A stretch of 64,000 nt of DNA. Source: Bos javanicus (lineage: Eukaryota > Chordata > Mammalia > Artiodactyla > Bovidae). Of this stretch, positions 43,552 to 56,099 are shown in pieces. The position numbers were made by a program, and so were the translations under genes. The stretch spans positions 77,246,501 to 77,310,500 of the forward strand of contig NC_083869.1 in NCBI RefSeq assembly GCF_032452875.1. The letters are read 5' to 3'. The notes under the pieces are model-generated. The model did not search any database, was not told where the DNA came from, and saw only the letters and a list, made by a program, of their open reading frames with translations. Every line of letters starts with the position of its first letter. Position 1 is the stretch's first letter.

Positions 43552-43768
43552 GCACTTCCCTAGTGCTCATACAGTAAAGAATTCACCCGCAATGTGGAAA
43601 GCCTGGTTCAATCCCTGAGTTGGGATGGTCCCCTGGAGGTGGGCACTCCAGATGATACCCTGGCAGCCCATTCCACTGTTCTTGCCTAGAGAATCCCTAT
43701 GGACAGAGGAGCCTGGCAGGCTACAGTCCATGGGGTCTCAGAGTCAGACATGACTGAACGACTAAGCA
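43552..43768 (+). mobile_element. Bov-tA SINE with short internal insertion
   Basis: Head cacttccctagtgctcatac, end ggggtctcagagtcagacat. The body has about 20 extra bases around gtgggcactccagatgatac. Confidence 0.88.
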
Positions 43769-43867
43769 CAATTCTTCATCCACATAAGTGTCTCCCCTAT
43801 TTTGTGTACTGGAGTGTGATAGAAAAAGCAATGTCTTTAGAACAGTACAGAGACAGTAACATTCACT

Positions 43868-43970
43868 AGTTTGTGACCTATCTTAGGTAACTAATAGTGT
43901 CTGACTCCTGATCTAACAAATGGAGATGACGACATCTATCTGATCGAATTAATGGAAAGATGGAATAGAA
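43868..43970 (-). mobile_element. MIR fragment
   Basis: gtttgtgacctatcttaggt, ctaacaaatggagatgacga and tcgaattaatggaaaga follow the MIR minus-strand core. Confidence 0.5.
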
Positions 43971-45055
43971 TAATATATATACATTTCCTGAGAATGCTTT
44001 TTACATACTGTTTATGATCCATGTTTTTATCCTGTCTCTTAAATGTTGACATACTTCAAGTTCAAACCACAGGTCAGCTTCCTCTCTCAACATGCACACT
44101 GACCTTGGATAATTTTATCCTACAATGACCATCCTTCTGGCCATGATGCCCAGATCCATTTCTGAATTTCATAACTGGATGCCTTTCCTTGAATGTTCCA
44201 AAAGAACTTTAAACCTTTCAGGTTACGATAACTTAGAGGCTAAGAGTCTCTTTATCACACTCAGTGTAAGTATGTATATATGCTCTGCAAAAATGTTAGT
44301 ATATTTATTCATGGAGTGTTGTTCACAACTCTGATGGGTGTGTGTTGTAATGAATGACACAGAAATTATATATGCAGTTGTGATAAGAATTTTGAAAATG
44401 TATCATGAACTTTAAACTTTTGTACTCAATTGTAGGGATTATGTTGAGTTAATACACATATGGTAATTAAAACTTTGACTAGCACATTATGAGGAGTGAA
44501 TCATTTTGGCTTTTGTTGTGATATTCCAAATTGAGCTAACTCTACACATTCCCAAACAGCCTATTTGTCTTGTATTCCCTGGCTCAGATTTTAACAAAGC
44601 AATTACAGTGTTTAATTTCCTCTATCAAGACACCTAAATATAAGTTCAGGTCACATAGCAATTGTATTCTTCAAACACATTTTTAAGTAAAAAAAATTAG
44701 CACACACATATGTTAAAAAAAAAGTAATAAAATGTGTTTCTCCCATCCTAGATAACCAGTCTCACTTTCCAGAATTACACTTGGCAGTCGCTAGAATATT
44801 ATTCTATAGGTTGTCACACACACAATGAACATGAATTTTCTATTTATTTCATACACACACAAAAAATAAATGTAAATATCTCTTTCATTTTTACTCAAGG
44901 TGGGGAGTATTTCTTTTTACAATTAAAATATTAACATTTCTCCTTTTAGTACATGCAAGCTCCTCAGCCTTTCTCTATCTGTCTGCGGATACTCCCTTGT
45001 ATAGAATCCCACATTTCCTTAGCTCACCTCTACTTCTGTGCAATTAGATTGTTTT
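43971..45055. other. Non-genic spacer
   Basis: AT-rich with short (CA)n patches near 44812 and 44851. No gene. Confidence 0.5.
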
Positions 45056-45202
45056 ACACTCTTTCCTTGGAAGAAACCCTTAGTAAGATGGTAGGGGCTG
45101 AGAGAGGGCATCAGAGGGGAGACAGACTGAAACCACAATCACAGACAACTAGCCAATCTGATCACATGGACCATAGCTTGTCTAACTCAACTAAACTAAG
45201 CC

Positions 45203-46132
45203 ATGACATGTGGGGCCACCCAAGATGGCCGGGTCATGGGGGAGAGGTCTGACAGAATACGGTCCACTGGAGAAGGGAATGGCAAACCATTTCAGTATTC
45301 TTGCCTTGAGAACCCCATGAACAGAATGAAAAGGCAAAAAGATAGGATACTGAAAGATAAACTCCCCAGGTCGGTAGGTGCCCAATATGCTACTGGAGAT
45401 CAGAGGACAACTAACTCCAGAAAGAATGAAGGTACAAAACCAAATCAAAAACAACATGCAGTTGTGGATGTGACTGGTGATAGAAGCAAGGTCCGGTGCT
45501 GTAAAGAGCAATATTGCATAGGAATCTGGAATGTTAGGTCCATGAATCAAGGCAAATTGGAAGTGGTCAAACAGGAGATGGCAAGAGTGAACGTCAATAT
45601 TCTAGGAATCAGGGAACTAAAATGGACTGGAATGGGTGAATTTAACTCAGATAACCATTATATCTACTACTGTGGTCAGGAATCCCTTAGAAGAAATGGA
45701 GTAGTCATCATAGTCAACAAAACAGCCCAAAATGCAGTACTTGGATGCAATCTCAAATACGACAGGATGATCTCTATTCATTTCCAAGGCAAACCATTCA
45801 TTGTCATGGTAATCCAAGTCTATGCCGCAACCAGTAATGCTGAAGAAGCTGAAGCTGAACAATTCTATGAAGACTTACAAGACCTCTTAGAACTAACACC
45901 CAAAGAAGATGTCCCTTTAATTATAGAGGACTGGAATGCAAAAGTAGGAAGTCAAGAAACATCTGGAGTAACAGACAAATTTGGCTTTGCAGTACAGAAT
46001 GAAGCAGGGCAAAGGCTAACAGAGTTTTGCCAAGAGAATGCACTGGTCATAGCAAACACCCGCTCCCAACAACCCAAGAGAAGACTCTACACATGGACAT
46101 CATCCAGATGGTCAATACTGAAATCAGATTGA
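45203..46132 (+). pseudogene. BovB N-terminal extension plus endonuclease, longest ORF
   Basis: 309 codons. Residues about 1-105 are an N-terminal extension (GEGNGKPFQYSCLENPMN near residues 24-41, KRQKDRILKDKLPRSVG) with no known domain. EN starts near residue 107 (GIWNVRSMNQGKLEVVKQEM), then RELKWTGMGEF, and E242-D243-W244-N245, where other copies have GDWN. The frame ends early at SSRWSILKSD, so the Q-I-D-Y and S-D-H motifs of the nuclease are lost by frameshift and no activity is expected. The ATG choice is uncertain: 45203 is simply the first in frame. Confidence 0.88.
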
Positions 46133-46240
46133 TTGTATTCTTTGGAGGCAAAGATTGAGAAGCTCACTAAAGTCAGGAAAAAAAGGATTGGGAGCTGACT
46201 GTGGCTCAGATCATGAACTCTTTATTGCCAAATACAGAAA

Positions 46241-48251
46241 TTGAAGAAAGTGGGGAAAACCACTAGACCATTCAGGCATGACCTCAATCAAATGCCTAAC
46301 AATCTTACAGTGGAAGTGAGAAATAGATTTAAGGGAGTAGATCTGTTAGGAAGACTGCCTGATGAACTGTGGATGGAGGACTGTGACATTGTACAGGTGA
46401 CAGGGATCAAGAACAGCCCCAAGAAAAAGAAATGTAAAAAAGCAAAATGGCTATCTGAGGAGGCCTTAAAAATAGCTGTGAGGAGAAGGGAAGCAAAAAG
46501 CAAAGGAGAAAAGGAAAGACGTACCCATTTGAATGCAGAGTTCCAAAGAATAGCAAGAGAGATAAGAAAGCCTTCCTCATTGATCAATGCAAAGAAACAG
46601 AGGAAAACAACAGAATGGGAAAGACTAGAGATCTCTTCAAGAAAATTAGAGATACCAAGGGAACATTTCATGCAAAGATGGGCTCAATAAATTACAGAAA
46701 TGGTATGGACCTAACAGGAGCAGAAGATATTAAGAAGAGGTGGCAAGAATACACAGGAGAACTGGACAAAAATGATTTTCAAGACCCAGATGATCATGAT
46801 GATGTGATCACTCACCTGGAGGCAGACATCCTGGAATGTGAAGTCAAGTGGGCTTTAGAAAGCATCATTAGGAACAAAGCTAGTGGAGGTGATGGAATTC
46901 CAGTTGAGCTATCTCAAATCCTAAAAGATGATGCTGTGAATGTGATGTCCTCAATATGTCAGCAAATTTGTAAAACTCAGCATTGGCCACAGGACTGGTA
47001 AAGGTCAGTTTTCATTTCAGTTTCAAAGAAAAGCAATGCCAAAGAATGCTCAAACTACTGTACAATTACACTCATCTCACACACTAGTAAAATAATGCTC
47101 AAGATTCTCCAAGCGAGGCTTCAGCAATACATGAACCGTGAACTTCCAGATGTTCAAGCTGGATCTATAAAACACAGAGGAACCAGAGATCAAATTGCCA
47201 TCACCTGCTGCATCATCAAAAAAGCAAGAGAGTTCCAGAAAAACATCTATTTCTGCTTTATTGACTATGCCAAAGCCTTTGGCTGTGTGGATCACAATAA
47301 ACTGTGAAACATTCTGAAAGAGATGGGAATACCAGACCACCTGACTTGCCTCTTGGGGATCCTGTATGCAGGTCAGGAAGCAACAGTGAGAACTGGACAT
47401 GGAACAACAGACTGGTTCCAAATCAGGAAAGGGGTACTCAAGGCTGAATATTGTCACCCTGCTTATTTTACTTTTATGCAGAGTATATCATGAGAAACAC
47501 TGGGCTAGACAAAGCACAAGCTAGAATCAAGATTGCCAGAGAAATATCAATAACCTCAGATATGCAGATGAAACCACCCTTATGGCAGAATGTGAAGAAG
47601 AGATAGAGAGCTTCTTGATTCAAGAGAAAGAGGAGAGTGAAAAAGTTGGCTTAAAGCTCAACATTCAGAAAACGAAGATCATGGCATCCAGTCCCATCAC
47701 TTCATGGCAAACAGATAAGGAAACAGGGGAATCAGTGACAGACTATTTCTGGGGGCTCCAAAATCACTGAAGATGGTGACTACAGCCATGAAATTGAAAG
47801 ACACTTGGTCCTTGGAAGAAAAGCTATGACCAACCTAAACAGCATGTTAAAAAGCAGAGACATTACTTTGCCAACAAAGGTCCATCTAGTCAAGGCTATT
47901 TTTTTCCCAGTAGTCATTTATGGATGTGAGAGTTGGACTATAAAGAAAGCTGAGTGACAAAGAATTGATGCTTTTGAACTGTAGTATTGGAGAAGACTCT
48001 TGAGAGTCCCTTGGACTGCAAGGAGATGCAACCAGTGCATCCTAAAGGAGATCAGTCCTGGGTGTTCATTGGAAGGACTGATGCTGAAGCTGAAACTCCA
48101 ATACATTGGACACCTGATGCGAAGAGCTGACTCATTTGAAAAGACCCTGATGCTGGGAAAGATTGAGGGCAGGAGGAGAAGGGGACAACAGAGAATGAGA
48201 TGGTTGGATGGCATCACCAACTCAATGGATATGAGTTTGGGTAAACTCTAG
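46241..48251 (+). pseudogene. BovB reverse transcriptase remnant
   Basis: Broken frames: 46241-46690 (linker, EKERRTHLNAEFQRIAR), 46615-47001 (LECEVKWALESI, DGIPVELSQILKDDAV), 47095-47307 (DYAKAFGCVDH, where other copies have AFDCVDH, so the motif A second Asp is changed), 47582-47770 and 48000-48251 (C-terminus). The YADD motif is not in an open frame. Confidence 0.88.
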
Positions 48252-48447
48252 GAGTTAGTGATGGACAGGGTGGCCTGGTGTGCTGTGGTTCATGGGGTCA
48301 CAAAGAGTTGGAACTACTGAGCAACTGAACTGAAGTTAACTGAACACTCTCTCCTTGCACAAGAAATGCTTCATTGAATACTCTTTCATAAAATATTTAT
48401 GTACAGGTGAAAGGACACTTATAATTGTCTATAAGTAGAGCTTTATT

Positions 48448-48735
48448 CGGAGAAGTCAATGGCACCCCACTCCAGTATTTTTGCCTGGAAAATCCCATGG
48501 ACAGAGGAGCCTGGTCGGCTGCAGTCCATGGGGTCACGAAGAATCAGACACTACTGAGTGACTTCACTTTCACTTTTCACTTTCATGCATTGGAGAAGGA
48601 AATGGCAACCCACTCCAGTGTTCTTGCCTGGAGAATCCCAGGGATGGGGGAGCCTGGTGGGCTGCCATCCATTGGGTTCCACAGAGTCGGACACGACTGA
48701 AGTGACTTAGCAGCAGCAGCAGCAGCAGCAGCAGC
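48448..48735 (+). mobile_element. BovA2 SINE with perfect TSD
   Basis: Two Bov-A monomers and an (AGC)n tail. agagctttatt at 48437-48447 and 48736-48746 is a perfect 11-bp TSD. The frame 48425-48700 reads PLQYFCLENPMDRGAW followed by AVHGVTKNQTLLSD. Confidence 0.96.
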
Positions 48736-48746
48736 AGAGCTTTATT

Positions 48747-49179
48747 ATCAAAATACATATACACTGTTGAAATTTTTATTAACACTGTGAAACTGTATAA
48801 ATTGCAGTATTTATTCTGCCCCACTTAATGAAGGCTTTATTTTTCCAAACATTAGAATTTTGTGTTTAAAAATGTTTATTTTTTCCACAATTAGGTAAAA
48901 ATATTAATCTTTTTGCCTGTAAAAATTAATTTGCATCTTGTAGAATGCATTTTTGTTATTATGCATATGTTTGTGCATCCAATCATAGATTAATGACTTA
49001 TATTGTTATTAACTTATTAATATAATTTTATTTATTTGTTAAATAAATACTTTCTTGTCATGTGTACTTCAATATTTCACTAATTTACACTTTTTTTTCC
49101 ACTTGGTGTAACTTTCTACATGGAACTTTTATCATTTTAAATTTTCAAATATCTATCTTTTCTTTTGCCAACTAAAAAT
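48747..49179. other. Non-genic AT-rich spacer
   Basis: Strongly AT-rich, nothing recognised. Confidence 0.5.
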
Positions 49180-49640
49180 TGACAGTTGTCATCTCCTCTA
49201 CAAGGATTAAGTGCCCCTCAAACTGCTACAGGCACTGACTTTCAGCACACTCTGACAGAATTTTTATGTAAAGATCAGAAATGATGCATTCTGTGCTTTC
49301 AGAAAAACTGGCAGAAGAGTTTCTTTTAGATGGTTAGATATTTTCCAGAGATTTTATGAGCCCAATTCTTGCATCTCCTCATATCTGGAAAAGCATTAAA
49401 GTCCTTCATGGTGACAACTGCTCCTCTTGACTAGCAGAAACCTTCTGCAAAAATTTTGTGCTAGATTGTTTGTATTCCTCTTCATCAAAATCACATATAT
49501 ACCAATATTTCCCCTACCTTTACAGAGTAGTTCATCAGAGCTATGCTGTCTCCCAGGTTATAGTCCTCATTTTGCCCCAAATAAAACTTAACTTAACAAC
49601 ATTCATATTGTGCCCTTTTTTCAGTCAACACTTTTTTAGC
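49180..49640 (+). mobile_element. LTR-like sequence A
   Basis: Shares its order with 51410-51870: tctacaaggattaa, gcattaaagtccttcatg, cttcatcaaaatca, tagtcctcattttgccccaa and AATAAA at 49580-49585, followed by a cattgtg-type R/U5 motif. This is the layout of an ERV LTR around its poly(A) signal. It is old. Class is not certain (ERV1-like suspected). Confidence 0.55.
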
Positions 49641-51409
49641 CTCTATATTTTGTATATTTAAAAAAGTGTTCATTTTTAATTTCTTTGTAATAATCTTTGA
49701 AATTTAAACCATTGAAACATCTGTAATTTATTTTGCTCTGAGAATAGCATATATAATCAGCTTTGCTTTCAAAATATGATCCACTTTCCTCTAATTATAT
49801 ATATATATAATTATATATAAACTTTCTTCCAATTATTCTTATTTTTGAAAAGTAACAGGCCATTGTTGTATTTTTATTTTTTACATGGACTTTTGATTTT
49901 TTTCCATGCTCCCCTTTTTCCTGTAAACCTTATTAATGTGTTTATTCAAAACCTACAGAATTCCCATAATAATTTTGAAGTAATTTTGACCTTTACAAGC
50001 CTGAACCTCTAGTCAAAAAGTAAATCACTTTCATAGTCAAACTTATTTAAACTACTCAATAATTTTCATATTATATGGATCTGAAAACTGAATCTTTGGC
50101 TCTAATTTCAGGTTTTTCTTCTTGAGTAGTATACAAGGATGGTATCATAATATATTGTGCATGTAGTTATATTAAAACTTATAGTTAAATTTTAACAGCC
50201 TGTGGTAAAGCATAGGATATAAATCTAAACAGCAGACTGACAGCACCACTATAACTATATCACGGGTGAGGGATGGTGTCACTTTTTAGTCACACAGATT
50301 AGTAGAACAAATATGTAATATAAATCTCCAAAAACATGTATTTGCAGTTAAACCCATGACAAATAACATATACATATTGAATTGAGTACTTTCTCGATTG
50401 TTTTGTACAATTAAACTTATCTTAATGGTCTAATCCTTTGTGTCACAAATTCATCTCAAGTCCTTCCTAAGATTTCCCTCCTGTAAAGCATTAGCTAGAT
50501 AACATCAAATTCTGCTTGAATCAGTATCTAGTCAATTTTCAAGATTATTTTGTTATGGAAAAATTGATGATCAAAAGATGAAAGCCCTATCGTCACTGTG
50601 ATGGGGAGGAAAACTTGTCTAATTAAGCTTTCATTTAATTTTAACATTTATTTTTTTCAAGACGGATCCTCTCAATCCTGCCGTTAAATGAATGTGAATA
50701 TTCTACAGTTCTCACATCTCTTTCTTTCTACTTTTTGTGTGTTAATGTATTTTCACTCTCTACCCTGTTTCCCAATTTATTAACATCTCTCAATTTATGT
50801 CTTTTACTTAAGATGCCAGCAGCTATTTCAACACAATATATACTTCTTTGATGATCATTGTCCAATCACCACTTCAATTGATACACTTGTAATTTCTTGG
50901 ACTATCCTTATATTGTCATCACTTTAAAAAATATAGCATCTTTTCTCTTTCGTTTCATTTTATTTCTTAAACATAAGAATCAGGCTTGTTGAATACTCTT
51001 TCTCCTTTCTTTGTTAGTATTTTTATAATAAATATTATCTCATAATTTTTGCTTCAGTGATTCTGGTAACTTCAACATAGTACATCCAAACTTTGTTGAG
51101 TTTCAATATTTGTCTCTCTGGGACCCAATATCCTAATTCTACTTATTGCTATATATTTTCCTTTTATTTAAAGAAAACATCCTTAGTACATATTTAACTA
51201 TATTTTTCCTTATTATCTTCCTTTCTAAAGTAATCCATTTAAAGATTTTATGTATCTTCTTGCACCTTCCCTGCCACCACTTAAATTAGTTTCCTTACTG
51301 AATCAAGAATGATCTTTATAAGATATAAACATATAAATAACCAACTGGGAACAGTGGTTCACTCATTTGAATGAGTGAAATTAGGATTTTGGAACTTCAA
51401 ATACAAATT
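49641..51409. other. AT-rich interval between two related LTR-like sequences
   Basis: No primer-binding site, polypurine tract or retroviral coding resemblance seen. A (TA)n patch lies near 49797. The two LTR-like sequences may therefore be independent solos. Confidence 0.5.
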
Positions 51410-51870
51410 GTCAATTGCCATTGGTATTTGTCATCTACCTCTACAAGGATTAAATCATATGCTGCTTCAGTTGCTGGTTTTTAAAACCCTCTGAAAGGAG
51501 ATCAAGATGGAGAGCACAAATAAGGCACTCTGTACTCTGGGAAAAACTTAGAGAATGGGTCTTCAGATAGATATTTTCAGGGGCTGATTTTTATAAGCTC
51601 AATTCCTTTATCTCCTTATATCTTAAAAGCATTAAAGTCCTTCATGATATCTACTTACTCCTCATGAGTTAGAAATCTTCTACAAACATTATGTACTCGA
51701 TTGTATGTACTTCTCCTTCATCAAAATCAAATATATACAACCTTCCCCTTGCCTCTTTGGAGCAGTTCCTCAGAGCTATCTGAGATGCTGTCTCCCTGCT
51801 ATAGTCCTCATTTTGCCCCAAATAAAACTTGACTCACAACTCTCACATTGTGTACTTTTTAAGGTGGCAG
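51410..51870 (+). mobile_element. LTR-like sequence B
   Basis: Same order of landmarks as 49180-49640, with AATAAA at 51821-51826 (gccccaaataaaact). The two copies are clearly related but well diverged, with indels. Confidence 0.55.
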
Positions 51871-52151
51871 AAGCTTGCAAGGAAAAGGTAATAAAAATAC
51901 TCTATTATCCTTGAATTTTGACCAAAATGTTTTGTATTTATGTAAGGATTATAGAAACCACTGACAAGTTTTGATTAGGGAACTTGACACAAGCCAGACT
52001 GTAGAAAGAAAAGGCAAGTAGCAAGGAGGAGGAACAATGAAGATCTAGAAACAGGGAGAGAGAGAAATAGTCAAAATATGCAAATATAGAGAGAAATAAA
52101 TAGTATTTTGGAAGAGCCAAATTAATAGAAAAGCATGCTTTTTGGATTTGT

Positions 52152-52268
52152 TTGAAAATTGGCAACCCACTCCAGTATTCTTGCCTGTGAAATCCCATGG
52201 AGAGATGAACCTGGCAGAATACAGTCCATGGAGTTACCAAGTGTTGGACACAACTGAATGACTAACAC
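52152..52268 (+). mobile_element. Partial Bov-A SINE
   Basis: Body and end only (ggcaacccactccagtattc ... gttaccaagtgttggacac). No tRNA head. Confidence 0.8.
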
Positions 52269-52352
52269 ACACAAGCCTTCAAAAAGAAGATAATTCTGGA
52301 TTATGAGACAGCACAGATGAACCTTCAGGATATTATGCTATGTAAAATAAGT

Positions 52353-53692
52353 TAGGTTTTCATTCCAATCCCAAAAAAGGGCATTACCAAAGAATGTTCA
52401 AGCTACAGTACATTTGCACTCATTTCACATGCTACCAAAGAAATACTCAAAATTCTCCATGCTGGGCTTAAACAGTGTGTGAACTGAGACCTTCCAAAAC
52501 ACAGCTGGAATTAGAAAAGGCAGAGGAACCAGAGATCAAATTGCCAACATCTGTTGGATCATAGAAAAAGCAAGACAATTACAAAAAGAAAAAGAAAAAC
52601 AAATATACTTCTGCTCCTTAACTATGCTAAAGCCTTTGTGTGGATCACAACAAACTGTTGGAAATTCTTCAAGATGGGAATACCAGACCACCTTAACTGC
52701 CTCTTGCCAAACCTGTATGCAGGTCAAGAAACAACAGTTAGAACCAGACATGGAACGATGGACTGATTCCAAATTGGAAAAGGTTTATGTCAAAGCTGTA
52801 TACTGTCACCCTGCTTATTTAACTTATATGCAGAGAACATCATGCAAAATGCAAGGCTGGATAAACACAAGCTGGAATCAAGATTGCCAGGAGAAATATC
52901 AATAACCTCAGATATGCAGATGACACCATCCTTATGGCAAAAAGTGAAAAGGAACTGAAGAGCATCTTGATAAAAGTGAAAGAAGATAGTGAAAACGGTG
53001 GCTTAAAACTCAACATTCAAAAAACCAAGATCATTGGCATTGGGTTCCATCACTTCATGGCAAATAGATGGGGGAACAATAGAAGCAGTGACAGACTTTA
53101 TTTTCTTGGGCTCCAAAAAAACTGCATATGGTGACTCCAGCCATGAAATCAAAAGACACTTGCTCCTTGGAAGAAAAGCTATGACCAACCTAGACAGCAT
53201 ATTAAAAAACAGAGACATTACTTTGCCAACAAAAGTCCATCTAAGTCAAAGCTATGGTTTTTCCAGTAATCATGTATGATGTGAGAGTTGGACCAAAAAG
53301 AAGGCTGAGCACTGAAGAATTGATACTTCTGAACAATGGTGTTGGAGAAGACTCTTAAGAGTCCCTTGGACTGCAAGGAGATCAAACAAGTCAAACCTAA
53401 GGGAAATCAATCTTGAATATTCTTTGGAAGGACTGATGTTGAAGCTGAAACTCCAATACTTTGACCACCTAATGCAAGGAACTTACTCATTGGAAAAGAC
53501 CCTGATGATGGGAAAGATTAAAGGCAGGAGGAGAAGGGGATTGCAGAGGACGAGATGGTTGGATGGCATCACTATTTCAATGGACATGAGTTTGAGCAAT
53601 CTCTGGGAGATGGTGGATGACAGGGAAGCCTGGTGTGCTGCAGTCCATGGGGTTGCAAAGAGTCGGACATGACTGAGCGACTGAACAACAAC
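52353..53692 (+). mobile_element. BovB, 5'-truncated, old
   Basis: Starts in the RT fingers (gttttcattccaatcccaaa) and ends with a (AAC)-type tail (gaacaacaac). Frames 52934-53134, 53034-53279 and 53424-53672 (C-terminus MEGLMLKLKLQYFDHLM) survive. The motif A region (52624) has lost codons. 52300-52352 just before it looks like an L1 ORF2 scrap (gaaccttcaggatattatgc). Confidence 0.93.
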
Positions 53693-53934
53693 AGCTACTG
53701 AAAGAAAACTATACTCTTAATTTTTGTCACCCTCATATGTTGGGTTGAAAAGCAGGTTGAGATAAAAGAAGGAAAAAAAAATGGTTAATTTGGAAATTTT
53801 TTTTTTTTATGAGAATCCTATACACAGACTCTGAAATATCAAATGTCTTTTCCTCTCTCCTTTAGGTGAACTATATTTTTAAATGTCTTACTAAAATCAG
53901 AAGGACATTTAAATTAGAACTTGGCAGTGATTTT
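53693..53934. other. Non-genic spacer
   Basis: A and T runs near 53772 and 53799, otherwise unremarkable. Confidence 0.45.
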
Positions 53935-54100
53935 GCAGTTGAAAACTTGTGTTTGAGTTCTGTCTCTCCTACTTCTAACTCTACAACTTGACTCAATTTA
54001 TTTAGAACTTTTCTTATATAAAATTTCTTTAAATAAATGTTAATTATCTGTACCATCTGTACATCACAGGCTTATTACGTGGATCAATTAAACTAAATTT
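53935..54100 (-). mobile_element. MIR SINE
   Basis: gtgtttgagttctgtctctcc, tactctacaacttgactcaa-like core and ttaattatctgtaccatctg, then cattaaactaa-like end, in the order of the MIR minus strand. Diverged. Confidence 0.55.
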
Positions 54101-54965
54101 AGCATAATTTAATTCAGTTCAAAGAAATGCAGTAAACAAACATTTATTGAGAGCCCAATAGTTTGAGAATTTGTAGATTTAAATAAAAAGTCACATTATT
54201 TGCCGTCATAGCCACCACACCTCACACTCTCTTATCTGGGTAAAACAGGTTTAGCAAACTGATTTTTAAGAATATATTATCATTTTACTATGATGCTGGA
54301 TCTTGTAGAACTGTCTTTAAGTTTGGGTGGTAACTTACATTTACAAACTCAAACTAAGGTTTCTCCCAAGAGAATGAACTATATATATATGTACACATAA
54401 ATCAATTCAGTTTTGAACCAATATTTTGCGAAATGTTTCTTCTTTAAGGAAAGCAAGTAGGAAAACTACTTAGGAAGCTAAGTAAAATAACATAATGATA
54501 CTAAGTAAAAATGAAATCAAATAGCAGACATATGACCTGAAAGAACATTCCCAGCCCATCATAGTGAAAAGACATAGAATTCTCTTTGTACTCATAGACT
54601 AGTTCTAGAAGTTGAAAATAACTTGTAACTAACAAGTTTTTTTGTTTTTTTTTAATTATACATACCTTGTGTGCAGCTATAAAGTGAGTAAATTCAATTC
54701 ACTAAGCATCAGGCATCCTGCTATCTATCTCGACAACTGCAAAGGTTAATAAGAAAACACCTCTGCCTTAAATGCAGAGCCCTCATCAGAAATAGCAATA
54801 CATGATTACAATATGTATTGTCATGCAATAGCAAGAGTAAGCACAGGATTCTTTTTTTTTTTTTTTTTGCCAAAGGAGCACTGGAAAAATCCTGTGAGAG
54901 GAAGTAATGCAAACGTACCTTTCAATGAGTTTAATTGAACTAGAAGATACCCAGGGAGGAAAAAT
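54101..54965. other. Non-genic AT-rich spacer
   Basis: Contains a T17 run at 54852-54868. 54125-54165 (aaacaaacatttattgagag) may be another MIR/L2 scrap. No gene. Confidence 0.45.
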
Positions 54966-55150
54966 TCAGTTCAATCAGTGGCTCAGTTGAGCCCACCACG
55001 CTCCTCTGTCCATGGAATTCTTCAGGTAAGAATGTTGGAATGGCCGGGTATTCCCTTCTCCTGGGAAACTCCTTGACCCAGGGATTTAATCCAGGTGTAC
55101 TGCATTGCAGACAGGTTTTTACCTTCTGAGCCACCATGGAATGCCTACCT
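54966..55150 (-). mobile_element. Bov-tA SINE
   Basis: Internally deleted at the end motif, then tctgtccatggaattcttca, B-box complement ccagggatttaatcc and head ttctgagccaccatgga. Confidence 0.85.
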
Positions 55151-55846
55151 GAGTCACACTAAATACATAAAAACTGGAAACTAACATACAAGGGTTAACA
55201 AAATTAAAATAGTGATTTTTCTTTGGGTTTAATTCATAAACTTAGAAAGGCCTTTGCTGAATGCCACCTAGAAACCTTTGATACATAAATAAAACTCTAA
55301 AATTCTAGGACACACAATTCCTAAAACAAATTTCAGTTTAGTTAAAAATCTTGTCACTGATTTTCCTGTTGTTAGGTGACAGAACTGTTCTTTAGGGAGC
55401 TAAAAGCAACTGTCTTTCTCTTGCAAATCTCAAACCAATATGTAAATAAATACAAGCAAGCAAGACCTGAAACCAGGGGAAAATGTGGCAGTTTTAAAAT
55501 TCAAACTGCTAGGGATGCTCCCTCAGGCAAACCTTACAGAGAGTAAGCCTTAGTTATCTGAGCAAGCAAACTTAATGTACTTTGTAAACTAGTAAATTTA
55601 TATTGTAATACCTAGTTCGTTACTAAGCTTTTAAGTAGAGCCATGAGATCTCTAGTTTGCCTGCTTATGTCTATGTACACATTATACATATGAGATATCT
55701 TTACTTCTAAAAGGTACTATCAAAATTGAATTTATAATAAACTCTATTTAGTTTTAGTAAAAAACGTTTACATTTAAAGAGACTGGCCAAAATGAATTTC
55801 ATTTGACTGGGGAAATATTCAGTATTAAGTTGACGTGTGTGTGTGG
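55151..55846. other. Non-genic spacer
   Basis: No repeat or gene recognised. Confidence 0.5.
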
Positions 55847-56058
55847 GCTAACTCCTTGAGTCCTATTGGACTCTTTGCAACCCTATGGACTGCATAGCCA
55901 GGCTTCTCTGTTCATGGGATTCTCCAGGAATGAATACTGGTGTGAGTTGCCATTGTCTCCTCCAGGGCATCTTCCTGACCCACGGATCAACCTGCCATCT
56001 CTTATGTCTTCTGCATTGGCAGGTGGGCTTTTTACCACTAGTGCCTTCTGGCAAGCCC
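55847..56058 (-). mobile_element. Bov-tA SINE
   Basis: gactctttgcaaccctatgg, gattctccaggaatgaatac, then ggcaggtgggctttttacca at the head. Confidence 0.88.
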
Positions 56059-56099
56059 TGATATTAATGTTTAAGTTTGTTGATCTAATTAATTTATAC

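Larger units (their letters stand above)
45070..48343 (+). mobile_element. BovB, nearly complete, with 14-bp TSD
   Basis: 3274 bp from just after the leader array (gaagaaaccctt ... gatggtagg) to a (TGAAC)-like tail. Flanks acactctttccttg (45056-45069) and acactctctccttg (48344-48357) are a 14-bp TSD with one mismatch, so both ends are the true insertion ends. It lacks the GC-rich tandem leader seen in three other copies. EN is open; RT is broken in many places (for example TAA at about 46999, TGA at about 47305). Divergence is moderate. Confidence 0.96.
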
